Part shown: one piece after another, positions 50,686-60,400 of the stretch
How positions within the stretch are numbered: the first letter of the stretch is position 1
Layout: each line of letters opens with the position of its first letter
Assembly: GCA_035328405.1 (NCBI GenBank)
Contig: DAOLIT010000005.1
Location: 43,110 to 107,109, forward strand
Length of the DNA stretch: 64,000 nt
Reading direction: 5' to 3'
Origin: JAEUKA01 sp035328405
Lineage (GTDB): Bacteria; Myxococcota_A; Polyangia; Palsa-1104; JAEUJZ01
Made by a program: the position numbers and the translations under genes
The notes under the pieces: model-generated
The model's input: only the letters and a program-made list of their open reading frames with translations
The model's database searches: none
Told to the model about the DNA's origin: nothing

Positions 50686-53091
50686 TCAGCGGGTTTCTTC
50701 GGGGAAGGGTTTGGACAATCCACGGCTTTTCCAAAAAGACCACCAGGTTTTGTCGTCGGGAGAAAGCGAGACGGTTCGCAAACGCAGCGCGTTGGCCAAA
50801 ACAGACAGAGAACTGAAACTCATCGCGGCACTTGCGATCATGGGATTCAGGAGCAGACCCCATTCCCGATAAAAAAGGCCCGCCGCAAGGGGGATGGCAA
50901 CCACGTTGTAGCCAAAGGCAAGAAGCAAGTTTTGGTGGATGTTCTGTAGGGTCAGGCGAGACAGCGCGATGGCCGACGCCAAAGACCGCAAATCGTTGCC
51001 AAACAGAGTCACTCCGGCGCTGTGTTTGGCAAGTTCGGTACCGGCCCCCATCGCGACACCCACATCGGCTTTGGCGAGCGCCTCTGCGTCGTTGATTCCG
51101 TCGCCCACCATCGCGACGACACCCCCTTTTTTGCGGAGTTCTTCCACAAGTGCGGTTTTTTCAAATGGGGACAGAGACGCCCGCACTTCGGGAATGCGGA
51201 CTTTGTAGGCGACTGTGCGCGCAACGTGGTCGCTGTCTCCGCTGGCCAAGACGAGAGACAGCCCCGAAGATCTCAATTTGTCGAGGGCCTCTTTGGCCCC
51301 TTCGCGCAGGGGATCGAAGACGGCAATGGAACCCAGAAAACGATCCCCCAGACCGACTTGCAGGACGGTCTTTCCGTCCTCTTGAAGCTGCGTGGTCGCG
51401 CGGAGGGCTTCGGGGGGAACGGAAATGCCGTCGTGTTCCAGCATCGTGACCGAGCCCACAACGATTCGGCCCAGGTCTCCGACTCCCACAAGACCCTTGC
51501 CGGGCAGCGCGAGGACATCATCGGCGACCTTGGGATACATGTTCCGCAGATGAACCTCGTCCACGACCGCGCGAGCCAAGGGATGTTCGCTTCCCAACTC
51601 GACCTGCGCAGCAACGTACAGGAGTTCATCTTCGGTCGTACTGCCTTGGGGAAAAATGCCGACGACTTTTGGCTTTCCCTCTGTGATGGTTCCGGTTTTG
51701 TCCAGGACGAGCGTATCGACAAAAGCGAACCGCTCCAGCGCACGTGCATCGCGAAACAGAATGCCGGACATCGCGCCCCGTCCCGTCGCCACGACGATCG
51801 ACATGGGTGTCGCCAAACCAAGCGCGCAGGGACACGCAATGATGAGCACAGACACCGCAGACAGAACCGCTTGCGGAAGCGCGGCAAGACCCCAAAACGA
51901 CAGCCACACAACGACCGTGACGACAGAAACCAGAAGCACGACCGGCACAAACCATGCAGCGACACGATCGACCTCTCGTTCGATCGGAGCGCGCGTGCGC
52001 TGAGCCCGCCGGACCGCTTGCACAATCTGTCCGACAAAACTGCCGGCACCGACGGCAGATAACCGGACAATCAGATTCCCAGAACCATTGACAGAACCAC
52101 CCAGAACCAGGTCTCCTGTGCCTTTTTGTACGGGGACAGACTCCCCTGTCAGCAGTGATTCATCGACCGCGCTTTTCCCATCCAAAACCACTCCGTCCGC
52201 CGCAATGTTTTGTCCGGGCAGAATGCGAATCCGGTGGCCGGGATGCAGGTCCGAAACAGGGACATCGCGCTCTTCTCCCGTCGGAAAAATCCGTCGCGCG
52301 GTGGGTGGCAGAAGATTCATGAGCAAACGCAACGAAGCCTGGGTTTTTTCTCGGGCGCGGAGTTCCAAAACCTGTCCAAGCAAAACCAGGGTGGTGATGG
52401 ATGCAACAGACTCGAAGTAGAGATCGGGAGAATGGTCTGTTTGGGACGTAAGCAGGGTTTGCGCAAGCCGGACCAAACTGTATCCATAGGCGGCAAAAAC
52501 ACCCAACGTAATGAGGGAAAACATATTGAGCCGCAAGTCCCGAAAGGAACGGAAACCACGCCTCCACAGCTCGGAACCAGCGACGAGAACGCACGTCGTG
52601 AGAACACACGAAAGGAGGCTTGCCCAAAGGGGTGCGTGGTGAACCCCGAACACCATCCTCCCCATTTCCCACAGGATCACAGGAAGAGCAAAACCCAGGG
52701 TCCAAAACAGCCGTTTGGACATCTCTTTCAACTCGGAGTTTGCTTCGGAAGGGGGCGCGGAAAAATCGAGTTGCTCGGGTTCCAGCGCCATGCCGCAGGT
52801 GGGACAAGGAACCGGCTTGGATTCCCGGACCTCGGGACACATGGGACAGACAAAAAAAGTACCAGCCGGGGCCTCCTGAACCTGTTGGGAAGGAGGATTC
52901 AAGTACCGTTCGGGGTCCGCTGCGAACTTTTCCCGACAGCGCGGATTGCAAAAATAAAACGTCGTTCCCAAAAACTCGTGGGTGCCCCCTTTGGCTGCCG
53001 TACGGCGAACTTTCATGTGACAAACGGGGTCGGTTGCCTCGGGAAGTTCGTCGTAAAGACCGAGTGGCACACGGCCAGAGTTTGTGTTCAT
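50686..53091 (-). CDS. Copper-type P1B ATPase with YHS and metal-binding N-terminus
   Basis: 801 residues. N-terminal YHS domain (DPVCHMKVRRTAAKGG, FYFCNPRCREKFAADPERYL; about 20-65) and a heavy-metal binding module (FVCPMCPEVRES, CPTCGMALEP; about 77-107) precede the membrane part. Core motifs: TGESVPVQKG, the Cu-type membrane motif IACPCALGLATPMS, DKTGTITEGKPKV (phosphorylated Asp), GSEHPLARAVV (nucleotide-binding HP), GDGINDAEALAKAD. The last membrane helices have GYNVVAIPLAAG and MSFSSLSVLANALRL, matching Cu+ selectivity. Expected role: Cu+ efflux. It overlaps the upstream acyl-CoA dehydrogenase gene by ATGA, an unexpected pairing. Confidence 0.95.
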   Translation of the reverse strand: MNTNSGRVPLGLYDELPEATDPVCHMKVRRTAAKGGTHEFLGTTFYFCNPRCREKFAADPERYLNPPSQQVQEAPAGTFFVCPMCPEVRESKPVPCPTCGMALEPEQLDFSAPPSEANSELKEMSKRLFWTLGFALPVILWEMGRMVFGVHHAPLWASLLSCVLTTCVLVAGSELWRRGFRSFRDLRLNMFSLITLGVFAAYGYSLVRLAQTLLTSQTDHSPDLYFESVASITTLVLLGQVLELRAREKTQASLRLLMNLLPPTARRIFPTGEERDVPVSDLHPGHRIRILPGQNIAADGVVLDGKSAVDESLLTGESVPVQKGTGDLVLGGSVNGSGNLIVRLSAVGAGSFVGQIVQAVRRAQRTRAPIEREVDRVAAWFVPVVLLVSVVTVVVWLSFWGLAALPQAVLSAVSVLIIACPCALGLATPMSIVVATGRGAMSGILFRDARALERFAFVDTLVLDKTGTITEGKPKVVGIFPQGSTTEDELLYVAAQVELGSEHPLARAVVDEVHLRNMYPKVADDVLALPGKGLVGVGDLGRIVVGSVTMLEHDGISVPPEALRATTQLQEDGKTVLQVGLGDRFLGSIAVFDPLREGAKEALDKLRSSGLSLVLASGDSDHVARTVAYKVRIPEVRASLSPFEKTALVEELRKKGGVVAMVGDGINDAEALAKADVGVAMGAGTELAKHSAGVTLFGNDLRSLASAIALSRLTLQNIHQNLLLAFGYNVVAIPLAAGLFYREWGLLLNPMIASAAMSFSSLSVLANALRLRTVSLSPDDKTWWSFWKSRGLSKPFPEETR

Positions 53092-54242
53092 GCGTAGCCT
53101 TCTGCTTGCGCAATCAGTTCGTTCATGATTTCGCGCGTGCCACCGCCGATGGGATACAGCCGCGCGTCTCGGTAGAGGTTTTCCACCAGGGTTTCCCGCA
53201 TGTAGCCCAAACCTCCGTGAATCTGGACGGCCTGATCGACCACAAAACTACACATGTCGGTGGCTGTGTTTTTGCACATGGCGAGCAGGCTCATCGCAGC
53301 GTCTTGTCGCTGGCAGCGTTGGGCGCATTCGGACACAAATGCTCGCGCAGCGGCCAACCGGCAGGCCATGTCGGCGAGCTTGTGCCGAATCACCTGATGC
53401 CGAGACAGCGGTTTGCCAAATTGAACACGCTGTTTCGCAAAAGCGACCGACTCGTTATACGCAAGCTGGGCGATCGCGACACACTGCCCAGACAGCAGCA
53501 GCCGTTCCGCCGCAAAATTGCGCAGAAGCGAAAAGAAACCGCCGCCCTCGTCGCCGAGGAGCTGGCCGTGCGGAATGCGACAATCCGCAAACGACAATTC
53601 GGCTGTGTCGGAAGCAGACCAACCCATCTTGGACAACTTGCGGCTGGCGGAAAACCCCGGATGACCTCGCTCGATGATGAGCAGAGAGACCCCCATGTGA
53701 CGCAGCGAACGATCGGGATTCGTGCGGACTGCCGTAACAACGACATCGGCGCGGCAACCCGAGGTGATGTAGAGCTTGCTGCCGTTCACAACGTATTCGT
53801 CACCTTGCCGTTCGGCGCGCGTCCTGAGCGCCGCGACATCGCTTCCCCCGTCGGGTTCGGTCACGGCCAGCGCGGCAATCCACGTCCCGGACAAGATGTT
53901 GGGCAGATATCGGCGTTTTTGCTCCAACGTGCCGGATTGCAAAATCGGAGGCACCGCAATCGCATGGCTGCCCAAACCGACCGCCGTTCCGACGGAGCGA
54001 CCGAAAAGAACCATGGCCTCACCTGCGACCAGTTGGTGGGTGATGTCGCCTCCGCTCCCACCCCATTCGACCGGAAAACCAACCCCCAAAAGACCCGCTT
54101 CGCCTGCTTGGCGATACAGGTCGCGGGGAAACTCCCCCTGTTGCTCAAAAAGCGCGGCGCGCGGCGCGATCTCCTTCTCGGCAAAGCGGGTGACTTGCTG
54201 ACGAAGAGCCGCGTGTTCTTCCGTTTCAAACAGGTAGGTCAT
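53088..54242 (-). CDS. Acyl-CoA dehydrogenase
   Basis: 384 residues. Standard acyl-CoA dehydrogenase sequence: GLLGVGFPVEWGGSGGD, AVTEPDGGSDVAALRTRAE, YITSGCRADVVVTAVRT, ERLLLSGQCVAIAQLAYNES, RVQFGKPLSRHQVIRHKLAD, and the C-terminal QIHGGLGYMRE...RDARLYPIGGGTREI. The canonical catalytic Glu of medium-chain members (in the segment before GT) is Gly here; the IVD/LCAD-type Glu in AERLLLS is present and is the likely base. FAD-dependent alpha,beta-dehydrogenation in fatty acid or amino acid catabolism. It overlaps the copper ATPase start by four bases. Confidence 0.9.
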   Translation of the reverse strand: MTYLFETEEHAALRQQVTRFAEKEIAPRAALFEQQGEFPRDLYRQAGEAGLLGVGFPVEWGGSGGDITHQLVAGEAMVLFGRSVGTAVGLGSHAIAVPPILQSGTLEQKRRYLPNILSGTWIAALAVTEPDGGSDVAALRTRAERQGDEYVVNGSKLYITSGCRADVVVTAVRTNPDRSLRHMGVSLLIIERGHPGFSASRKLSKMGWSASDTAELSFADCRIPHGQLLGDEGGGFFSLLRNFAAERLLLSGQCVAIAQLAYNESVAFAKQRVQFGKPLSRHQVIRHKLADMACRLAAARAFVSECAQRCQRQDAAMSLLAMCKNTATDMCSFVVDQAVQIHGGLGYMRETLVENLYRDARLYPIGGGTREIMNELIAQAEGYA

Positions 54243-54344
54243 GCCCGCATACTACGCGGCGAAAACAAAACTTGGCTTCACAAACCAGCCAGAACGCGGT
54301 TTTGCGGCACCTGACTGGAGCCATTTTTCGTAAACTGGTCTGGC

Positions 54345-57300
54345 TTGGGGGATTGTTGTGCATGGTTGCGCCGTTTGCGCGCAACGGTGAACCGGCTGAT
54401 CGGCGTCAGCTTCCTGTTTTTGCTCGTGGCGTGCCACCACGACCGAAACGGAGCGATTCCGACAGAGAAACCGCCGTCCCCTTCGCGCACATTGCCTCCA
54501 CTTGGGCCTGCCTCGACGGAACAAACGCCTCGGCCAGGTCAAAAAAAGGCGGCACCTTTGCTGGTTTTAGACCACGGGCCGCAACGCCAAGCCGATCCGC
54601 ATGCGCTGATGTTTGTCCGGTTTAACCAGCCTGTGCAACCGAACTCACCGTCGCAAAATCCGAGTTTGTTGCTGGACCCGGCGATGCCCGGAAAAACGTA
54701 CTTTGCGAGCCCAGATTTGCTGGTGTTTGAGCCTTCGCATCCGCTTCCATCGGCGCGACGTTTTTCTGTGCAACTGCGAGGTCGAGTCGAATCCTACGAC
54801 GGAGCTTCGTATGACGAGCCGCTCGCGTGGTCGTTTGAGACGCCGCGGTTGCAAACGCGTTTTTGCTTGTCGCCGCGTCGTCGTGCAGAAGACCCGCAGC
54901 CGCGTACCGATCCAGTGTTGATCTCGGTGGACCAGCCGGTCGCTCTCGAGGAATTGAGCAGCCATTTGGTGGTCCAGGCGGTGCCGCTCGCGGGAACGGT
55001 GAAGCCCAGCCGTTCGGTGTCGGTGCAAGTCCTTCGAGCAAGCGACGCCGATCGAAAGCGATACGAAATGGCAGACCGCGAAGTGCCGCTCGATCGCCTG
55101 TTTTCAGTTGTGGCGGCAGGCGGTTGGCCGAGTGGAAGTCAGGTGTCTGTGACGATCAGCAAAGGGATGCGCAGTTTTCAGGGGCCGTTGCCGACGGATG
55201 CACCAAGTTCGGTGCGTTTTCAGACGCCGCATGTGTTGTCGGTGGAACAGCTTTCTTGCACAACGCACGCACCCTGCACGATCGAGCCGGTGGCGCTGAA
55301 ACTGAGTGCGCCGATCGAAAAGCGGCAAATGCGCCACATCAAAGTGGTCCCGCAACCCGCCGCGTATTCTGCCGAGCTTCTTTTTCCCGACGGGGAAGGC
55401 ACGAGTCAGCAGATTCTTCTGCACGGTCACTTCCGCCCCGACGTGGCCTATCGCATCGACATTTCCGGCGATTTGGTCGATCGGCATCGCCAACGGCTGG
55501 GCAAACCCGTCACGCTGAACCCTGTTTTTGCGCGGGCACCGATGCTGCGCTTTGCAAACGCGGGTGGGACACTTCCCGCCACGGGCCATCTGACGGTGGG
55601 TTTGGAAAGCCGTTTTGTAAAACAAGTCAGCGTGCGCGTGGTTCCGCTGGAACCGGACACGCTGGCGAGTCTTGTTGGAAAAGAAACGGGGGATGCGTTT
55701 TGGCAAAACCGCGACGCGCTCAAACGGTTGAATTGGCCGGATTTGCCGACGGCGCAGCGCGTCAAACAAATTGCGTATAAGCCGCAAGGACCGACCGCTT
55801 GGGCCTCGGCGGAAATCGATTTGCGCGAAATGCTCGGCGAAGTGCGCGGCGCGGTGCTTTTGGAGGCGAAAGTCCTGGAACTCACGACGCCGAAAAGTGA
55901 CTCGTTTCCGCCGCCTGTGCGGATGCTCGTTCGCGTCACGGACTTGGGGCCGATTCTGTTTTCCGGTGCCAATCGATCGCTCGTCCAGGTGCTGACGTTG
56001 TCCACGGGACAGCCGGTTGCCAAAGCAGAAGTACACCAACATGTCGTCGGAAAAGAACCCAAGCTGCTCGGCACGACCGACGCGCACGGTTTGCTCGAGT
56101 TGCCTGGGCTTTTTGATTGGGGCGAACCTGCGGCTCGCGTGCTGCTGTCGGTTGCCGAACCTGCCCACGCGGACCGGGCTTATCTCACCCTGGATGAACA
56201 CGCAAAAGCATCGGCCAAAGTCACCGCACCAGGCTTGGTGCCTGGGGAAGACGTGCGCGCCCTTGTTTCGACGGAACGCAGAACATATGGTCCCGAGGAC
56301 ACGATGCGCGTGCTCGGCGTGGCGATGGTGGATTCGCCGACGACACGCTCGGGAACGAGGCTGTTGCCTGAAGGCACGCCAGTCCAAATCGATTTGGTCG
56401 ATGAATTTCGCCAAATCGTCAATTCGGTGGAGTCCAAACTGACTCGCGAGGGTCGTTTTTCCGCTGAACTCAAAATTCCATCGGGCACGCCGATTGGCGG
56501 ATACACCGTCGCTGCGCAGATCCTGGGAGAAACGGCTCGTTCGCGCGTCTTTTTGGAAGAAGCCCATCGGCCCGAATTTTCCGTCACCGCAATTTCGATT
56601 CCCGCCGATGTCATCGCCGGAACGCGACCGACCACCCGAGTCATGGCGGATTATGCGTACGGTGGACTTGTGCGAATTCGGAAAGCAGCGTTCCAACAAC
56701 GCTGTCATCCAGTCCGTTTCCGTCCGCCCGGTCTGCCGTCGGTGTGGGATGTCGGGAGCAAACCGCCTGCGGATCTAAAAGATCGCGGCACGACAAATTT
56801 TGTTGAGATACCGCTCGTCGCGGGCGACCGGCCTCCGCCGATCGGGATTTTGGAATTTGCGCCTCCGTCGCAGCACGCCTTTCCCGAATTTGCGAGCCGC
56901 TGCCAAGTCGCAACGACAATTTCTGACGATGCGTACCAGCGGTCCGGCGCACAAACGGAATACGTCGTGCATCCGGCCCGATACTATTTGGCGACGCAGG
57001 CCCCGTCGAAAGCCGTTCGCGTGGGCGAGACCGTGAAGTTGCCGGTGCGCGCACTTTATTACGATGGAGCACGGCTTTCCGCGCCCGGCGTAAAAGTGGT
57101 CGTCGAACATCGCGCCACATCTCCCGTGTATCGCAGCGAGCACGGCGTCGAACAACTTCTGCGACACGAGCAAAAACTCGAGACCGTGCAAGCCTGTACG
57201 CTCGACCTGCCCAACGCTGGCTCAGACCCCGAATGTGTCTTCACCGCGACGGCGGTCGGAGACTATGACGTGACGCTGCGCGGCGCTCCGAATGTCGATA

Positions 57301-60300
57301 CAAGAGCCGCTGTCACGAAAACCTCGTTTTCCGTGCTGCCAAAAGAAACCGCGCCGGTCGTCGCGCAGAAAAACAACGTCGATCGGTTGTATCTGGAAAC
57401 CGCGCAGCAGCTTGTGCGCCATCGATCGATGCTGCATGTCGCGGTGCGGGGGCCGAAAACGCTGGAACGCGGCCTGCTTTTGACCGAACGAAACGGCATC
57501 CGCGAGCATGTGGTGTTGACGTTTCGGGACGGTGCGGCGCATCACGAATTTCCGACGGACGAAACGTGGGTGGCGGGTGTGACACTGCGTGCGCTCGCCG
57601 TATCTGTGGGACCTTTGCCGACCGTGTGGGAAGCGCAGGCAAAGGTGTTTGGGGACCTGGACGCGCTGCGACTTCGCGCGCACATCGAAGCGCCCAAAGA
57701 AGCCGGGCCGCGTGCGCAAGTCCCGATCGCAGTCAAAGTGACCGATCGCGCGACCGGCGAACCGATTGCGTCTGCTCGAGTGTCGCTGTGGGCCGTGGAT
57801 GAGGCCGCGATGGATTTCACGCAGGGGCTTTTGACGCCGGACCGGCTGTCGCAACAGCTCATCCGGCACTTCTTGCCCCAGCAGCGCATCGAGACAAGCC
57901 GCCGGGATGCCTATCGAACGCTGCTTCGGCCCTACGTGCGCCAAGCCAAAGAACCCTGGCTCCCGGCTTCACAAGACACCGACGACGCGCGGCCCAAGCC
58001 TGCAAACGGCGGCCAAGTGTCCAAAGAACAGGAAGACGAAAAACCGGTGCTGCTCGATGTGCGGAACGACATCGTGGCGACGCCGCTCTTTTTGGCTGAT
58101 TTACCGACGGGCCCGGATGGAAAAGTGTCTGCGACGCTGCCTTTGCCCGACAGCCTGACGACGTTTCGCATTTTCGCGCTCGTGTCTGCCCCACTGTCCG
58201 ACAAAAAAAGTCCGGGCGCATTCGGGGCCGCCGATGCTCGGGTTCGGGTGTCTGCGCCGATGGTGTTGCGCGCTGCGATTCCGCGTTTGTTGCGGCCCGG
58301 AGACCGAGCGGAAGTTACGGCGCATGTCCAAAACCACACCAACTTGCGCGGCAATTTGCGCGTGACGGCGAAGCTCAAACATACCGGGGGCTCGCCACCT
58401 CTTGCGCTGCTGGCACCGCCGGTCATCACCCAAACCATGGACAGGAACGTCCCGGCCAAAATTCCGCTCGAAATCCAGGGCAACCACGCCGGAACCGCCG
58501 AAATCGAGCTGGTCGCGACGCTGACACCGACCAGCCGCACATCCAAAAAAGACGCTTTCACCGACGTGCTGCGCCTGCCGATTGTGGTCGAGCAGGAACG
58601 CACCCAAGTCGAGCGCGTCGTGGCGCATGGTGCGCTGCTTGAGAACCAGACCGTCCGTTTGCCCCTTCGCCTTCCCAAAACCACGTTGCCGGCCCCAGGA
58701 GGCATTGCCGTCTCCCTGTCTGCTTCCGGCTCTGTGCAAATCGAGGACGCGGTCCGCCAACTGGTTGGTTCCCCACATCGTTCTTTGGAACACAACGCCT
58801 CGCGCATGTTGCCCGCCGTGCTCGTTCCCGACATGTTCCGAGGCGTCGGCGCGCAGCTTCCCGACCCGAAAAACTTGGTCCAGCAGTCCGTGCAACGCCT
58901 GCTCAGTTTGCAGCTTCACCACGGAGGTTTCGGTTTCTGGCCCGATGACCAACACGCGCACCCGTTTGGTTCTGCGTATGCCGTCTGGATGTTGCATTTG
59001 GCCGGTCAGTCTGGCTATGCCGTGCCCGTCGATTCCCTTTCGCGCGGAATCTTGTTTTTGCAACGGCTGCTGCTGTCCCCTTCAGCCAAAACAGAGGGCC
59101 TTTTGCTCCAACCCGTGACGGGCCCCCAAACGACCCGACTTTTGCGCAAAGAAGCCGAAGAGGTCGGTTCCACGGTGGCCCCCCTGTCCATGGACACGTT
59201 CGACCTTGTGTCCCGCGCGATGATCTCCTTTGTGCTTTCCGAGGTCGGACAGCCCGATTCGCGTGCGCAAGATGCTTTGTATGAAAAGCGCGCTGCGTTG
59301 CCCCTGTTTGGTCGGACGCTCCTTTTGTTGTCGCTTCACAAAACCCGGCCCGACGATTTGCGCGTGACCACGCTCCTTGAGGGGATTTTGGCCAACGTGA
59401 GCAGCGACGATCGACTCGCCCACATCGCGGACGAACCGCCCTACAACTTGGATGCGCTGTTTCAGTCCCCCATCCGCACCGAAGCCGCTGTCGTGGTGGC
59501 GCTTCTGCGGGTCGAGCCCAAGCATCCGGTCATCATCAAATTGGTCCGTCACATCTTGGATGCGCGCGTCCAAGGTTCGTGGAAAAGCTCGCAAGACAAC
59601 GCCTGGGCGATTCTGGCTTTGCACACGTTGAATCAGCGCACCCCTTACGAAGGTTCGGACATGTCTGCGCGCGCGTGGCTCTCAAGCCAACGCATTCTGG
59701 TCGCCAACATGCCCACTCCGCAAACGCCTCCGCAGCGGGTGGATGCGCCCCTTCACCGGGTGTTGTCCCTTGTGCCGCAAAGCGCAGCCGACGACGACAA
59801 GAACTTTGTCGAGATTCCCCTGCTCATCTCCCGGCGCGGACAAGGCACGCTGCACTACCGCGTGGGCGTGGAATGGACCACGCCCCAAACCGGAGTCGGT
59901 GCCACGTCGCAAGGCATGGTTTTTCAGCGCGGACTGCGGACGGCTTCCGGCCTCCTTTCCCAAAACGCCATCGTGCTGTCCGGCGACGCTGTGGCCATGG
60001 ACCTCGATTTGTCGTGCGAGCAGCCCGTGCATTACGTGATGCTCGACCTTCCCCTGCCCGCCGGTCTCGAGGCCGTGCAGCGCGAAGGCACCACCGGCTC
60101 GCACACTGGCCTTGTCGGCCCCCGCAATCCCCGCATTTCGTTCGAGGAGATTCTTCGCGACCGGGTTCTCCTGTACTTCGATGCGTTGCCTGCGGGTAGG
60201 CACAAACACACGCTGCTGCTCCGCGCCACCACGTCGGGGCGATACGTCGTGCCCCCGGCCAAAGCGACCGCCATTTACGAACCCGGCTTGCATTCGGGCA

Positions 60301-60329
60301 CCCTGCCCTTCTCGATTTCCGTCCATTGA
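54345..60329 (+). CDS. Alpha-2-macroglobulin-like lipoprotein without thioester
   Basis: 1,994 residues from TTG 54345; a GTG at 54387 (VNRLIGVSFLFLLVACHHD) would give a tighter lipoprotein signal and may be the true start. Lipobox LLVACHH. The body is a chain of macroglobulin (MG) beta domains, with the bacterial A2M core VSLWAVDEAAMDFTQGLLTP at about 1145 and the C-terminal helical toroid. At about 1475, where the thioester motif CxEQ is expected, it reads PHRSLEHNASRMLPAVL: the nucleophilic Cys and Gln are both missing (Ser and His). Such proteins trap proteases; without the thioester it may act by conformational trapping only. No penicillin-binding protein 1C gene, the usual partner, is adjacent. 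Confidence 0.9.
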   Translation: MGDCCAWLRRLRATVNRLIGVSFLFLLVACHHDRNGAIPTEKPPSPSRTLPPLGPASTEQTPRPGQKKAAPLLVLDHGPQRQADPHALMFVRFNQPVQPNSPSQNPSLLLDPAMPGKTYFASPDLLVFEPSHPLPSARRFSVQLRGRVESYDGASYDEPLAWSFETPRLQTRFCLSPRRRAEDPQPRTDPVLISVDQPVALEELSSHLVVQAVPLAGTVKPSRSVSVQVLRASDADRKRYEMADREVPLDRLFSVVAAGGWPSGSQVSVTISKGMRSFQGPLPTDAPSSVRFQTPHVLSVEQLSCTTHAPCTIEPVALKLSAPIEKRQMRHIKVVPQPAAYSAELLFPDGEGTSQQILLHGHFRPDVAYRIDISGDLVDRHRQRLGKPVTLNPVFARAPMLRFANAGGTLPATGHLTVGLESRFVKQVSVRVVPLEPDTLASLVGKETGDAFWQNRDALKRLNWPDLPTAQRVKQIAYKPQGPTAWASAEIDLREMLGEVRGAVLLEAKVLELTTPKSDSFPPPVRMLVRVTDLGPILFSGANRSLVQVLTLSTGQPVAKAEVHQHVVGKEPKLLGTTDAHGLLELPGLFDWGEPAARVLLSVAEPAHADRAYLTLDEHAKASAKVTAPGLVPGEDVRALVSTERRTYGPEDTMRVLGVAMVDSPTTRSGTRLLPEGTPVQIDLVDEFRQIVNSVESKLTREGRFSAELKIPSGTPIGGYTVAAQILGETARSRVFLEEAHRPEFSVTAISIPADVIAGTRPTTRVMADYAYGGLVRIRKAAFQQRCHPVRFRPPGLPSVWDVGSKPPADLKDRGTTNFVEIPLVAGDRPPPIGILEFAPPSQHAFPEFASRCQVATTISDDAYQRSGAQTEYVVHPARYYLATQAPSKAVRVGETVKLPVRALYYDGARLSAPGVKVVVEHRATSPVYRSEHGVEQLLRHEQKLETVQACTLDLPNAGSDPECVFTATAVGDYDVTLRGAPNVDTRAAVTKTSFSVLPKETAPVVAQKNNVDRLYLETAQQLVRHRSMLHVAVRGPKTLERGLLLTERNGIREHVVLTFRDGAAHHEFPTDETWVAGVTLRALAVSVGPLPTVWEAQAKVFGDLDALRLRAHIEAPKEAGPRAQVPIAVKVTDRATGEPIASARVSLWAVDEAAMDFTQGLLTPDRLSQQLIRHFLPQQRIETSRRDAYRTLLRPYVRQAKEPWLPASQDTDDARPKPANGGQVSKEQEDEKPVLLDVRNDIVATPLFLADLPTGPDGKVSATLPLPDSLTTFRIFALVSAPLSDKKSPGAFGAADARVRVSAPMVLRAAIPRLLRPGDRAEVTAHVQNHTNLRGNLRVTAKLKHTGGSPPLALLAPPVITQTMDRNVPAKIPLEIQGNHAGTAEIELVATLTPTSRTSKKDAFTDVLRLPIVVEQERTQVERVVAHGALLENQTVRLPLRLPKTTLPAPGGIAVSLSASGSVQIEDAVRQLVGSPHRSLEHNASRMLPAVLVPDMFRGVGAQLPDPKNLVQQSVQRLLSLQLHHGGFGFWPDDQHAHPFGSAYAVWMLHLAGQSGYAVPVDSLSRGILFLQRLLLSPSAKTEGLLLQPVTGPQTTRLLRKEAEEVGSTVAPLSMDTFDLVSRAMISFVLSEVGQPDSRAQDALYEKRAALPLFGRTLLLLSLHKTRPDDLRVTTLLEGILANVSSDDRLAHIADEPPYNLDALFQSPIRTEAAVVVALLRVEPKHPVIIKLVRHILDARVQGSWKSSQDNAWAILALHTLNQRTPYEGSDMSARAWLSSQRILVANMPTPQTPPQRVDAPLHRVLSLVPQSAADDDKNFVEIPLLISRRGQGTLHYRVGVEWTTPQTGVGATSQGMVFQRGLRTASGLLSQNAIVLSGDAVAMDLDLSCEQPVHYVMLDLPLPAGLEAVQREGTTGSHTGLVGPRNPRISFEEILRDRVLLYFDALPAGRHKHTLLLRATTSGRYVVPPAKATAIYEPGLHSGTLPFSISVH

Positions 60330-60400
60330 CCGCCCTTGCCATCCTTTGAGATCGGCAAAGGTGTTTCGGTTTTGCCGGGTTTTGCGCTACGACAACGGGC

